Origin: Reyranella sp. CPCC 100927
GTDB taxonomy: Bacteria > Pseudomonadota > Alphaproteobacteria > Reyranellales > Reyranellaceae
Assembly (NCBI RefSeq): GCF_007859315.1
Contig: NZ_VOHA01000027.1
Span: 1 to 64,000 of the forward strand
Reading direction: 5' to 3'
Length of the DNA: 64,000 nt
Shown: positions 34,814-43,836 of the stretch, one piece after another
How positions within the stretch are numbered: position 1 is the stretch's first letter
How the letters are laid out: every line of letters begins with the position of its first letter
Program-made: the position numbers and the translations under genes
Notes under the pieces: model-generated
The model's input: the letters and a program-made list of their open reading frames with translations, nothing else
Told to the model about the DNA's origin: nothing
Database searches by the model: none

Positions 34814-35971
34814 ATGTCCGGACCGCTGACCGGCTATACGTTGATCGAAGTCGCGGGCATCGGCCCGGGGCCGATGGCCGCCATGATGCTGGGCGACATG
34901 GGCGCCAACGTCATCCGTGTCGATCGCACGAAGTCGCACGTCATGGACCGCTTCGCCGATCCCAAGTTCAACGTGCATGGCCGCAGCCGGCGCTCGATCT
35001 CGGTCGACCTGCAGAAACCCGAGGGCGCCGAAGTCGTGCTGCGCCTGTGCGCCAAGGCCGATGGCCTGATGGAGCCGTTCCGTCCCGGCGTCGCCGAGCG
35101 CCTGGGTATCGGCCCCGATGTCTGTCTCAAGCGCAACCCCAAGCTGGTCTATGGCCGCATGACGGGCTGGGGCCAGGATGGGCCGCTGGCCAAGGCCGCT
35201 GGCCATGACCAGAACTACATCGCGCTCACTGGCGCCCTGCATGCCATCGGCCGCAAGGGCGAGAAGCCGGTGCCGCCGCTGAACCTGGTCGGTGATTTCG
35301 GCGGCGGCGGCATGCTGCTGGCGTACGGCATGGTGTGCGGCCTGCTCGAGGCGCAGAAATCCGGCAAGGGCCAGGTGGTCGATGCCGCCATGGTCGATGG
35401 CGTGGCGCTTCTGCTGGGGGCGCTGTACGGCATGAATGGCGCCGGCCTGTGGAACGACAAGGAACGCGAAGTTAACATGCTCGACGGTGGCGCGCACTTC
35501 TACGACACCTACGAGACCAAGGACGGCAAGTACGTTTCGATCGGCTCGATCGAGCCGCAGTTCTACGACCTGCTGCTGGAGAAGACCGGCCTGAAGGGCC
35601 AGGACCTGCCGGCCCAGCACGACCGCAAGGCGTGGGCGCAGATGAAGTCGCGGCTGGAAGGGGTCTTCAAGACCAAGACCCGCGACGAGTGGTGCGCCAT
35701 CATGGAAGGCAGCGACGTCTGTTTCGCGCCGGTGCTGACCATGAGCGAGGCGGCACAGCATCCCGCCGCCAAGGCGCGCAATGCCTATGTCGACGTCGGC
35801 GGCTTCATGCAGCCGGCGCCGGCGCCGCGTTTCAGCCGCACCAGGGAGACGGTGGGAAGCCCGGCGCCCAAGCGCGGCAGCAACACCGACGCGGTCCTGG
35901 CCGAACACGGCTTCTCGTCGGCCGAGATCGCCGAATTGACCAAGGCGGGCGTCATCGGCGCCCAGCCGTGA
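34814..35971 (+). CDS. Alpha-methylacyl-CoA racemase-like CaiB/BaiF family protein
   Basis: This 385-residue CoA-transferase-family III protein has the residues of the racemase branch. His131 (AGHDQNYIALTG), Asp161 (NLVGDFGGGG) and Glu247 (SIEPQFY) match His126, Asp156 and Glu241 of the Mycobacterium methylacyl-CoA racemase as I recall them. It therefore more likely epimerises a 2-methylacyl-CoA than transfers CoA. AGGAGACG precedes the ATG. The LanC-like gene begins 3 bases after its stop codon, pointing to one transcript. It may serve branched-chain or bile-acid-like side-chain breakdown. Confidence 0.85.
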   Translation: MSGPLTGYTLIEVAGIGPGPMAAMMLGDMGANVIRVDRTKSHVMDRFADPKFNVHGRSRRSISVDLQKPEGAEVVLRLCAKADGLMEPFRPGVAERLGIGPDVCLKRNPKLVYGRMTGWGQDGPLAKAAGHDQNYIALTGALHAIGRKGEKPVPPLNLVGDFGGGGMLLAYGMVCGLLEAQKSGKGQVVDAAMVDGVALLLGALYGMNGAGLWNDKEREVNMLDGGAHFYDTYETKDGKYVSIGSIEPQFYDLLLEKTGLKGQDLPAQHDRKAWAQMKSRLEGVFKTKTRDEWCAIMEGSDVCFAPVLTMSEAAQHPAAKARNAYVDVGGFMQPAPAPRFSRTRETVGSPAPKRGSNTDAVLAEHGFSSAEIAELTKAGVIGAQP

Positions 35972-35974
35972 TCA

Positions 35975-37159
35975 ATGCACGATCCGCGCCGACACGTTGC
36001 TCTGCGCGATGATCCCTGGGACGAGGCGACAGCGCGCGCGGCGATCCAGGACATCGTCGACGACGCGCTGGATCGCTTCGACCCGCAGCGCCTATGGCCG
36101 GTGCATCCACAGGAGTCCCACCGCACCGACGGTGCTTGCTGCCTCTATTGGGGTGCTGCCGGTGTCCTGTGGGCGCTGGATTATCTGCGGCGGCAGGGCG
36201 CCGTTGCCTTCGATCATGATCTGACGGCGGCGCTGCCCCGCGTACGTTCGGGCATCGCCGCCCATTACGTCCACGAGGCTTATCCGGACCACAGCTCCCT
36301 GCTGTTCGGCACCGTCGGTGTCGACCTGATCGCCATGCGCCTGGCGCCCGACGCGGCAATCGCCGATGCGCTCTTTCGCAGCGTCGAGAACAACCTGGCC
36401 CGACCGATCCTGGAGCTGATGTGGGGCATGCCGGGAACGATGCTGGCGTGTGTCTTCATGGCGGAAATGACCGGCGAAGTGCGCTGGCGCGATGTCTATC
36501 GGGCGCAGGCCGACCGCTTGCTGGCCGACCTTGAAGACACCGACCGCGGGCCGATCTGGACGCAGGCGCTCTACGGCGAGCGTTGCCGCTATCTTGGGCC
36601 GGTGCATGGCTACGCCGGCAACATGCTGGCCCTGCTGCGCGGTTGGTCGTGGCTGGATCCACAACAGCACCAGAGGATCAGCGACGGCATCACCGCGACG
36701 TTGTGCGCGACCGCCGGGCAGTCGTCGCACGGGGCGAACTGGCCGGCCGTGGATGCGCCGGGCGAGAGGCCCGTCCTGGTGCAGTATTGCCACGGTGCGC
36801 CGGGCATGGTGTCGGTCTTCGCCGATGCGCCGTTCCATGTTCCGGCCGTGGACGATGTGCTGCGGGCGGGTGGCGACTTCACGTGGTTCGCGGGGCCATT
36901 GGCCAAAGGCTCCAACCTGTGCCATGGCACCGGTGGCAATGGTTATGCGCTGCTCAAGCTCTATCGCCGGTTCGGCACGCCGCTGTGGCTGGCGCGCGCC
37001 CGGGCGTTTGCCATGATGGCGATTGCGCAGTGCCGCGCGGCACGCGCGCGCTATGGCCAGGGGCGCTATTCGCTGTGGACCGGCGATATCGGCCTGGCCG
37101 TTTACCTGTGGGACTGCGTGACGGCCAAGCCACGCTTCCCCACCACGGACGTCTTGTGA
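35975..37159 (+). CDS. Orphan LanC-like (lanthionine synthetase C family) protein
   Basis: The 394 residues fold as the LanC double-toroid, judged by repeated glycine motifs: YWGAAGVLWAL, LMWGMPGTMLA, GPVHGYAGNML, QYCHGAPGMV, LCHGTGGNGYALL and SLWTGDIGLAVYL. The zinc ligands Cys272, Cys316 and His317 and the catalytic-type His211 are all present (NisC Cys284, Cys330, His331 and His212 as I recall). No LanB/LanM dehydratase, precursor peptide or exporter gene is nearby, so lantibiotic synthesis is unlikely. It may add a thiol such as glutathione to a dehydroamino acid or other alkene, as proposed for eukaryotic LanC-like proteins. It is translationally coupled to the racemase-like gene before it and the membrane gene after it. 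Confidence 0.82.
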   Translation: MHDPRRHVALRDDPWDEATARAAIQDIVDDALDRFDPQRLWPVHPQESHRTDGACCLYWGAAGVLWALDYLRRQGAVAFDHDLTAALPRVRSGIAAHYVHEAYPDHSSLLFGTVGVDLIAMRLAPDAAIADALFRSVENNLARPILELMWGMPGTMLACVFMAEMTGEVRWRDVYRAQADRLLADLEDTDRGPIWTQALYGERCRYLGPVHGYAGNMLALLRGWSWLDPQQHQRISDGITATLCATAGQSSHGANWPAVDAPGERPVLVQYCHGAPGMVSVFADAPFHVPAVDDVLRAGGDFTWFAGPLAKGSNLCHGTGGNGYALLKLYRRFGTPLWLARARAFAMMAIAQCRAARARYGQGRYSLWTGDIGLAVYLWDCVTAKPRFPTTDVL

Positions 37160-37713
37160 TGGCACGCCGTCCGATCAGCTTCACCCGCCGGACCATCAGG
37201 CTCTTTACCCGCATCGGCCTGGTGGTGGCGCTGGTGGCGTGGCCGCTGGTCTGGGCAACGTCGCACTATCTCTTCGTGACCCGCACGGCGGCGCTGGAGC
37301 GCATGCGCGGTGAAGGGGTCGTTATCGATGCCACGCCGATCGCTTTGACGGGCGCGTTGGACTGGCAGAAGCGCAGCTATCACTACGACATCACCTATCG
37401 TTTCACGGATGCGCAGAACCGCATGGTGACGGGGCGCGACGGCGTGACCGTGTCGCCCAACAGCGCCGCGCGCGCGGCGTTCGAAGCGTTGCGCGATCCG
37501 ACCGGTCCGGCCGGCTTCCGTTCCGATGCCCGCGTGCCGGTGATGTACCTGCCGGCCGATCCGACAGTGAACGGTCTCAAATTGCGGTTTGATATCGCCC
37601 GCGTACCGGACGGTTCGTGGGGTTTCATGGCCGGTTTCGCCGCCACGGTCGTTGTCGCCGGCCTGGTCATCGGCATCGGGACGCTGATGGAGAAGCGCTT
37701 TCGGCCGGAATGA
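37159..37713 (+). CDS. Two-span membrane protein, DUF3592-like
   Basis: This 184-residue protein has one N-terminal membrane span (IGLVVALVAWPLVWATSHYLF), about 100 extracytoplasmic residues with YHYDITYRFTDAQNRMVTG, and a C-terminal span (GFMAGFAATVVVAGLVIGIG). The layout matches the DUF3592 family of unknown function. Its ATG overlaps the LanC-like stop codon (TGATG), so it is the third gene of the CaiB-LanC unit. A link to thiol chemistry is only a guess from position. Confidence 0.65.
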   Translation: MARRPISFTRRTIRLFTRIGLVVALVAWPLVWATSHYLFVTRTAALERMRGEGVVIDATPIALTGALDWQKRSYHYDITYRFTDAQNRMVTGRDGVTVSPNSAARAAFEALRDPTGPAGFRSDARVPVMYLPADPTVNGLKLRFDIARVPDGSWGFMAGFAATVVVAGLVIGIGTLMEKRFRPE

Positions 37714-37908
37714 CGCGACATCGTCGATACTGATGGGTTTGTCGACAATGGCATCACGCCCGGCATTCGCGACGCGCTCGACACATGACGGCTGCCGTGC
37801 TGATGCGGCTTGACATTGCGCCGCGATAGAGTCCGTCCTGACGCCGGGTACGAAAATTTCTTCGGGATCGCTCTTGATCGAAACGCGCCTGCACGTCCTA
37901 ATTGCGTC

Positions 37909-37926
37909 CAACCATAAGCGCGGTTG
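37909..37926. promoter_or_regulatory. Possible MarR operator
   Basis: CAACC and GGTTG are inverted 5-base arms 8 bases apart, 32 bases before the MarR start codon. MarR proteins often bind short palindromes near their own start. The arms are short and could be chance. The 244-base gap around it holds nothing else that I can support. Confidence 0.3.
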
Positions 37927-37957
37927 TACTGCGCGGGAAACGGCCAGGGGACGAGGC

Positions 37958-38461
37958 ATGGACACCCAGGCGGATCGCGGGACTGCCGCGCACCGGTCAG
38001 GTCGCAACGATCGACGCGTGACTCTGCCTCCTGTCGATCCGGGTGAACAGCGCTATCGTGTTGAACGACAGATCGGCTATCTGCTGCGACGCGCGCATCA
38101 GCGGGCGTCGGCGATCTTCCAGGAACAGATCGGCGATCCCAACGTCACGCCGACGCAGTTCTCCAGCCTCGTGAAGCTGCATGAAGATGGCGAGGTCTCG
38201 CAGAATCAGCTCGGCCGTCTGGTCGGCATGGACAAGGCCACGACGCAGGGCGTGATCCGGCGCCTGAAGGCCCGCAACCTGGTGTCGGCGCGCGCCGACC
38301 CGGGCGATGCGCGTCGCACGCTGCTGCGGCTCACCGGCGAAGGCGACCGGCTGGTGCAACGCCTGATGACCGCGGGTCCCCGCGTCACCACCGAAACGCT
38401 CAAGCCGCTCAATCCGGACGAACAGCGCCAACTCGTCACCTTGTTGGCCCGCATCGCCTGA
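37958..38461 (+). CDS. MarR-family transcriptional regulator
   Basis: This 167-residue winged-helix regulator has the dimer helix RYRVERQIGYLLRRAHQRASAIF, the recognition region VSQNQLGRLVGMDKATTQGVIRRLKARNLV and the wing ADPGDARRTLLRLTGEGD. The ATG at 37958 has AGGGGACGAGG upstream; an earlier in-frame start adds a non-conserved 28 residues. It leads the CoxM, CoxS-CoxL and reductase genes on the same strand. MarR proteins in this setting usually repress the operon until an aromatic or heterocyclic inducer binds. Confidence 0.85.
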   Translation: MDTQADRGTAAHRSGRNDRRVTLPPVDPGEQRYRVERQIGYLLRRAHQRASAIFQEQIGDPNVTPTQFSSLVKLHEDGEVSQNQLGRLVGMDKATTQGVIRRLKARNLVSARADPGDARRTLLRLTGEGDRLVQRLMTAGPRVTTETLKPLNPDEQRQLVTLLARIA

Positions 38462-38470
38462 CGCCCGTGT

Positions 38471-38492
38471 CCCTTCCCGCTTGCGGGGAAGG
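38471..38492 (+). terminator. Short hairpin after the MarR gene
   Basis: CCTTCCCGC pairs with GCGGGGAAGG with a one-base bulge, 10 bases after the MarR stop codon. It could weaken read-through into coxM, which then would need its own promoter in the 134-base gap. Confidence 0.35.
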
Positions 38493-38595
38493 TACAGGTG
38501 GAGCGAGCTCATCATCGATCTTTCCAGCGCCGCCGGAGCGTTCTACAATCCGCCTATCGTTCGCTTACGAACGATCTCCGCGGACGCCACGCACC

Positions 38596-39453
38596 ATGGG
38601 TCTATATCTGCGTCCCCGCACCATCGAGGAAGCCGTCGCGGCGTTGGCCGCGCACGAACTGACGGTGCTGGCCGGCGGCACCGATTTCTATCCCGCACGG
38701 GTCGGTCGCGCGCTCGACGATGATGTGCTCGACGTCACCGCGATCGACGGCCTGCGCGGCATCACGGTGGCTGGCGAGCACTGGCGCATCGGGGCCGCAA
38801 CCACATGGCGCGACATCATCGATGCCGACCTGCCGCCGCTGTTCGATGGTTTGAAGCTGGCGGCGCGCGAAGTCGGCGGCGCCCAGATTCAGAATACCGG
38901 CACGATTGCCGGCAATCTGTGTAACGCATCGCCGGCGGCCGATGGCGCGCCGGTGCTGCTGACGCTCGATGCCGCCGTGGTGCTGCAACGTGCCGGTGCC
39001 AGTCGTACGGTGCCTGTGGGCGACTTCATCCGCGGCAACCGACGCACGGCACTGCAGGCCGGCGAGATCATGACGGCGATCACCGTGCCGCAACGCACCA
39101 CGCGGATCGCCAGCCATTTCCTGAAGCTGGGGGCGCGCCGCTATCTGGTGATTTCCATTGCCATGGCGGCCGGCGCGATTGAGGTCGATGACGCGGGCCG
39201 GATCACCGCGGCACGCCTGGCGATTGGTGCCTGCTCCGAAGTGGCGCGGCGTCTGCCTGATCTGGAGCAGGCGCTGATCGGCCTGTCGATAGACAGCGCA
39301 CTCGCACAGCGGGTGCGTGCCGCGCATTTCGCGCCGCTGGCGCCGGTCGATGATGTGCGCGGCAGTGCCGGATACCGGATCGACGCGGCCGAGACGCTGA
39401 CCCGGCGCCTGCTGTCAGTCCTGGCTGGGAGAATCACAGGGGCACCGGCATGA
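38596..39453 (+). CDS. FAD-binding medium subunit of a molybdenum hydroxylase (CoxM-like)
   Basis: The 285-residue protein is the flavin subunit that passes electrons out of a xanthine dehydrogenase-family enzyme. It has both FAD motifs: AGGTDFYP (about residue 27) and QIQNTGTIAGNLCNASPAAD (about residues 98-117). A C-terminal CoxM domain follows. The ATG at 38596 begins the fold; the longer frame upstream has no similarity. The next gene overlaps its last 4 bases and encodes the fused iron-sulfur and molybdenum subunits, so the three functions come from two polypeptides. Confidence 0.88.
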   Translation: MGLYLRPRTIEEAVAALAAHELTVLAGGTDFYPARVGRALDDDVLDVTAIDGLRGITVAGEHWRIGAATTWRDIIDADLPPLFDGLKLAAREVGGAQIQNTGTIAGNLCNASPAADGAPVLLTLDAAVVLQRAGASRTVPVGDFIRGNRRTALQAGEIMTAITVPQRTTRIASHFLKLGARRYLVISIAMAAGAIEVDDAGRITAARLAIGACSEVARRLPDLEQALIGLSIDSALAQRVRAAHFAPLAPVDDVRGSAGYRIDAAETLTRRLLSVLAGRITGAPA

Positions 39454-42227
39454 CGCCGCCTGACGCGCGCGAGACCATCGAGCAGGCCGTGTGTTTCACG
39501 GTCAACGGCAAGCCCGTCGCGGTGGCGGCGTTCGCCCTCAAGCGTCTGGCCCAGGTGTTGCGCGACGATCTCGGCCTGACCGGCACCAAGATTGGTTGCG
39601 ATGCCGGCGACTGTGGCGCCTGCACGGTGCTGCTGGACGGTCAACAGGTCTGCGCCTGCCTGACGCCGCTGGCGCAGGCCGAGGGCCGTGCCGTCGAGAC
39701 GGTCGAGGGACTGGCGGCGCGGGATGGAACGCTGTCGCGTTTGCAGCAGGCATTCCTCACCTATGGCGCTGCGCAGTGCGGCATCTGTACGCCGGGCATG
39801 CTGATGTCTGCTGTCGATCTGCTGCGGCGGCAAGAATCCCCGTCGCGCCAGCAGGTGCTGGATGCCGTCGGCGGCACGCTGTGCCGCTGCACCGGCTACC
39901 AGAAGATCGTCGATGCGGTGCTGTCCGTCGCACAGGCGCCGGCCATGCCGTCGCCGCCGGGCGTCGGCGAAGTGATCGGTGCGCGCGTCGAGCGCGTCGA
40001 TGGCCGGCCGCGGGTTGTGGGCACCGCTTCGTACGGCGCCGACGCGGTTCCCGCCGACGCGCTGTGGCTGCGTGTCGTGCGCTCGCCGCACGCCCATGCC
40101 CGCTTCGTGCTGGGCGATCTCGATCGCGTGCGACAGGCGCATCCCGGGCTGGTGCGCATCCTGGTGGCGCGTGACGTGCCCTTCAACGGCTTCGGCATCT
40201 ATCCCGACATCAAGGACCAGCCGGTGCTGGCCGACGGGCTGGTGCGCTACCGTGGCGAAGCGGTATTGGCGCTGGTGGGATCGCGCACCGCCGTTTTGGG
40301 GCTGCGCGACGACGCCTTGCCGATCGCCTGGACACCGCTGGCACCGATCGCCGACATCGACGCCGCGCGGGCGGTCGATGCCGGCCGCGTGCAGGCCGAC
40401 AAGCCGGGCAACCTGCTGATCGATGGCGGCGTGCGTTGCGGCGATGCCGCGGCGGCGTGGGCGCAGGCGGCAGCAGTGGCCAACGTGGCGGTCGAAACGC
40501 CGTTCGTCGAGCATGCCTATATCGAGCCCGAAGCCGGCTGGGCGCGGCGCACCGGCGATCGATTGGAAATCCACGTCACGACCCAGACGCCCTACATGGA
40601 CCGCGACGAGGTGGCGAGCGTCATGCGCCTGAAGCCGACGCAGGTGCGGATCGTACCGGCGGCTTGCGGCGGCGGCTTCGGCGGCAAGCTCGACCAGTCG
40701 GTGCAGCCGTTGGTGGCGCTGGCGGCGTGGCTGCTCGATCGACCGGTGGCGTGCGTCTACACGCGGCCCGAAAGCATGGCCGCGACCACCAAACGCCATC
40801 CGGCCCGCGTGCGTGCCCGCTTTGCCGCCACCGCCGATGGCCGGCTTTGCGCCTGCGATGTGGATGCGGCCTTCGATACCGGCGCCTATGCGTCGTGGGG
40901 ACCCACCGTCGCCAATCGCGTACCCGTGCACGCCACGGGACCGTACCGGGTGCCCAACGTGCGCACCTGGGGTGCCGCCATCTTCACCAACAATCCCCCG
41001 GCGGGGGCGTTTCGCGGCTTCGGTGTGCCGCAGGCGGCGATCGCGCATGAAGCGGCCATGGACAGCTTGGCCGACCAGCTCGGCATCGATCGCCTCGAGT
41101 TCCGGCATCGCAACGCCCTGCGGGTCGGTGATGCCACCGCCACTGGCCAGGTCCTGACGCATTCCGCCGGGCTTGCCGCCTGTCTGGACGCGCTGCGGCC
41201 GCACTGGAACCGGGCACGGGCGGATGTGGCGGCATTCAATGATGAGGCGCGGTCGCATGACCGGCCGCACCGTCGCGGCGTCGGCGTCGGCTGCATGTGG
41301 TACGGCATCGGCAACACGTCGATGTCCAACCCGTCGATCATGCGGGTCGGCCTGTCGCGCGCTGGCGTGCTGACGCTCTACAGCGGTGCCGTCGATATCG
41401 GGCAGGGCAGCAACACCATCATGACCCAGATCGCGGCTGATGCCGTGGGCCTGCCGCTGGCGCAGTTCGCCTTGGTCGCCGGCGATACCGATCTTACGGC
41501 CGACGCCGGCAAGACCTCGGCGTCACGCCAGACGTTCGTGTCGGGCAAAGCCGCCGAACTGGCCGGTGCCGATCTGCGCCGACACATCCTGCGCCTGGCC
41601 AATGCCGGCGCCGCGGCGACGCTGACGCTCGATGGCGCCGTTCTCTGCGTGTCGGACCGCGACAGCGTGCGCCGTATCGATCTTGCCGAACTGCCGCTCG
41701 TGTCCGGCGACGACGTGCTGGTTGGCGAGGGCACGTTCGATCCGCCGACAACGCCGCTGGACGCCGACGGGCAGGGCATTCCCTACGCCAGCTACGCCTT
41801 CGCCGCCCAGATGGCGGAAGTCGAGGTCGATCTCGAGCTGGGCACCACGAAGGTGCTGCGCATGGTCGCTGCCCACGATGTCGGCCGCGCCATCAACCCC
41901 ATGCAGGTCGAAGGACAGATCGAGGGCGGTATCGCGCAGGGCCTTGGGTTGGCGCTGATGGAGGAATACCTGCCGGGACGCACCGAAAACCTGCACGACT
42001 ACCTGATCCCGACGGTGGGCGACATGCCGGCCATCGAGGTCATCCTGGTCGAGGATCGCGATCCGCTGGGACCGTCGGGCGCCAAGGGCGTCGGCGAGCC
42101 CGGCCTGGTGCCGACGGCGCCGGCGATCCTGGGCGCCATCGATCATGCCACCGGCGTGCGGATGACGCGTGTCCCCGTGCTGCCGCACCGGCTACGAGCG
42201 GCCCTGAAGGCGAAGGAACGGCGATGA
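39450..42227 (+). CDS. Fused 2Fe-2S and molybdopterin subunit of a molybdenum hydroxylase
   Basis: The 925 residues join a CoxS-type iron-sulfur protein to a CoxL-type catalytic subunit. The first about 160 residues carry the plant-type cluster CDAGDCGACTVLLDGQQVCAC and the second cluster CGICTPGM with CRCTGY. A linker near residue 165-175 leads to the molybdenum domains, with GGGFGGK, the FRGFGVPQA loop, QGSNTIMTQIAADAVG and the catalytic Glu in GAKGVGEPG. This one-chain order resembles aldehyde oxidoreductase of Desulfovibrio gigas (about 907 residues), but here a separate FAD subunit (CoxM) exists. It is in an operon with a hydroxynicotinate reductase-like protein, so an N-heterocycle is a better substrate guess than an aldehyde. 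Confidence 0.88.
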   Translation: MTPPDARETIEQAVCFTVNGKPVAVAAFALKRLAQVLRDDLGLTGTKIGCDAGDCGACTVLLDGQQVCACLTPLAQAEGRAVETVEGLAARDGTLSRLQQAFLTYGAAQCGICTPGMLMSAVDLLRRQESPSRQQVLDAVGGTLCRCTGYQKIVDAVLSVAQAPAMPSPPGVGEVIGARVERVDGRPRVVGTASYGADAVPADALWLRVVRSPHAHARFVLGDLDRVRQAHPGLVRILVARDVPFNGFGIYPDIKDQPVLADGLVRYRGEAVLALVGSRTAVLGLRDDALPIAWTPLAPIADIDAARAVDAGRVQADKPGNLLIDGGVRCGDAAAAWAQAAAVANVAVETPFVEHAYIEPEAGWARRTGDRLEIHVTTQTPYMDRDEVASVMRLKPTQVRIVPAACGGGFGGKLDQSVQPLVALAAWLLDRPVACVYTRPESMAATTKRHPARVRARFAATADGRLCACDVDAAFDTGAYASWGPTVANRVPVHATGPYRVPNVRTWGAAIFTNNPPAGAFRGFGVPQAAIAHEAAMDSLADQLGIDRLEFRHRNALRVGDATATGQVLTHSAGLAACLDALRPHWNRARADVAAFNDEARSHDRPHRRGVGVGCMWYGIGNTSMSNPSIMRVGLSRAGVLTLYSGAVDIGQGSNTIMTQIAADAVGLPLAQFALVAGDTDLTADAGKTSASRQTFVSGKAAELAGADLRRHILRLANAGAAATLTLDGAVLCVSDRDSVRRIDLAELPLVSGDDVLVGEGTFDPPTTPLDADGQGIPYASYAFAAQMAEVEVDLELGTTKVLRMVAAHDVGRAINPMQVEGQIEGGIAQGLGLALMEEYLPGRTENLHDYLIPTVGDMPAIEVILVEDRDPLGPSGAKGVGEPGLVPTAPAILGAIDHATGVRMTRVPVLPHRLRAALKAKERR

Positions 42228-42231
42228 GCTC

Positions 42232-42360
42232 TGTCATGTCGAGCGTAGCGAGACATCGAGGAATGACGCCTGTCATCCCGAGCGCAGCGAGGGATCTTTC
42301 GATGCAGGTGTACCCGTGCGTCATGTTTATAAGATCCCTCGCTACGCTCGGGATGACAGG
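42232..42360. repeat. Family A repeat, compound copy
   Basis: A full hairpin (CATCCCGAGCGCAGCGAGG with its complement CCTCGCTACGCTCGGGATG) follows a half-copy of the variant arm (tgtcatgtcgagcgtagcga). It sits between the fused molybdoenzyme gene and the reductase-like gene, so it interrupts an otherwise continuous operon. Confidence 0.85.
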
Positions 42361-42374
42361 CCTATGAGGCGGCC

Positions 42375-43829
42375 ATGAGCGATGACATCACGCTCTCCAG
42401 CGCCGAGGTCGATGCCGGTATCGTGCGTTGCGATGCCTGCCCGGTGCTGTGCCGCATCCGGCCCGGCAAGTCCGGCGCCTGCGATCGCTACGCCAATGAG
42501 GCCGGCACCTTGGTCCGCGTCGATCCGCTGGTGTTGCTGGAACGCAGCGAGGCACCGCGGGTGCCGTTCGCGCAGGGCGACGAGGCGTGGGATGGCACGC
42601 TGGGCCGCGGTGCGTTCGTCACCGGCATCGGTGCCACGACCACCTATCCCGACTACAAGCCGGCGCCGTTCATCGTGTCGAGCCGGGTCGACAATATCGA
42701 CATGGTCACGGTGGTGACCGAAGGCATCTTCAGCTACTGCGGCGTGAAGGTGAAGATCGACACCGACCGCTTCCTCGGGCCCGAGCAGGCGGCGGTGCGC
42801 CTGAACGGCGAGCAGGTCGGCCATGTCACCACCGCCGAGTACGGCTCGCAGATGCTGTCGCTGGGCGGCGTGCGCCACCTCACCGGCGGCAGCAAGAAGG
42901 AGGGCGTCGCCACCTGCGATGCGCTGCTGGCGCTGTGCAATCGCGCGCCGGTGGCGCTCACCATCGACCAGGGTGCGACGGTGGTCGTGCAGGCCGGCCA
43001 GGCACCCGTGGTCAACGACGCGCGCGAGGAACGCATGCGCGTGGGCTGCGGCTCGGCGACCATCGGCATGTTCGCGCCGCAGTGGCATGGCCATGTCGAC
43101 GAGGTGATCGTGGTCGATGACCACATCACCGGCGTGCTCAGCGAGCACCAGGGCGGCCGCTTCCTGGACATGAAACCGGCCGGTATCCGCGTGCGCGGCC
43201 GCAAGTCGACGCCGGGTCGCTACTTCCAGGTCGCTGAACCGGGCCTGGGCTGGGGCGGCACCGACGTGAAGGAACCGCTGGAGATCATCGACAAGATTGA
43301 TCCCAGGACGGCGTGGCCCGGCCTGAAGCTGCTGATGGTGTCGACCACCGGCGAGCATGCCGCGTGGTATGTGCTGGACGACGCGCTCAAGCCGGTCGCG
43401 GCCGAGATGCCGGCGCCGGTGCGCAAGGTGGTCGAACGCATCGCCGAGAACTGCGAGCCCGCGCTGTGCACCGTGATGTTCATGGCCGGTGCCGGCGGCT
43501 CGCTGCGCGCCGGCGTCACCGAGAACCCGGTGCGGCTGACGCGCTCGGTGAAGGACACGCTGACCCGCGTCACCTGCGGTGGTGCGCCGGCCTATATCTG
43601 GCCCGGCGGCGGCATCACGCTGATGGTCGACGTCATGCGCATGCCGGAGAAGTCCTTCGGTTACGTGCCGACGCCGGCACTGGTGGCGCCGATAGAGTTC
43701 ACCTTGCGCCGCGACGACTATGTCGCGTTGGGCGGCTACGCCGATCGCGCCGTGGCGCTGGAGGACGTCCTGAAGTCGGGCAAGCGCGAGACGCGGGCCT
43801 GGCCGTTGCCGCCGCCGGCCGGCGGTTGA
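42375..43829 (+). CDS. 6-hydroxynicotinate reductase-like iron-sulfur protein
   Basis: This 484-residue protein resembles proteins annotated as 6-hydroxynicotinate reductase, the enzyme that reduces the pyridine ring in anaerobic nicotinate fermentation. Cys19, Cys22, Cys26 and Cys36 (VRCDACPVLCRIRPGKSGAC) form a likely 4Fe-4S site. A middle region has GIFSYCGVKVKID, TAEYGSQMLSLGGV and VGCGSATIGMF, and the C-terminal part has FMAGAGGSLRAGVTENPVRLT. Members are common in aerobic alphaproteobacteria next to molybdenum hydroxylases and UPF0280 genes, so the actual substrate is probably another heterocycle. GAGG precedes the ATG. The UPF0280 gene begins 7 bases later. Confidence 0.75.
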   Translation: MSDDITLSSAEVDAGIVRCDACPVLCRIRPGKSGACDRYANEAGTLVRVDPLVLLERSEAPRVPFAQGDEAWDGTLGRGAFVTGIGATTTYPDYKPAPFIVSSRVDNIDMVTVVTEGIFSYCGVKVKIDTDRFLGPEQAAVRLNGEQVGHVTTAEYGSQMLSLGGVRHLTGGSKKEGVATCDALLALCNRAPVALTIDQGATVVVQAGQAPVVNDAREERMRVGCGSATIGMFAPQWHGHVDEVIVVDDHITGVLSEHQGGRFLDMKPAGIRVRGRKSTPGRYFQVAEPGLGWGGTDVKEPLEIIDKIDPRTAWPGLKLLMVSTTGEHAAWYVLDDALKPVAAEMPAPVRKVVERIAENCEPALCTVMFMAGAGGSLRAGVTENPVRLTRSVKDTLTRVTCGGAPAYIWPGGGITLMVDVMRMPEKSFGYVPTPALVAPIEFTLRRDDYVALGGYADRAVALEDVLKSGKRETRAWPLPPPAGG

Positions 43830-43836
43830 GCGGCGC

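Noticed and set aside
35975-37159. Lantibiotic biosynthesis cluster
   Set aside because: Only the LanC-like gene is present; no dehydratase, precursor peptide, protease or exporter gene lies within the window.
37809-37832. Sigma-70 promoter starting with TTGACA upstream of the MarR gene
   Set aside because: The -35 hexamer is perfect but no acceptable -10 hexamer lies at the right spacing.
39141-41270. Minus-strand frame of 709 codons opposite the molybdoenzyme fusion
   Set aside because: It has no recognisable domain and the composition of an antisense shadow; the plus strand encodes intact iron-sulfur and molybdenum motifs.
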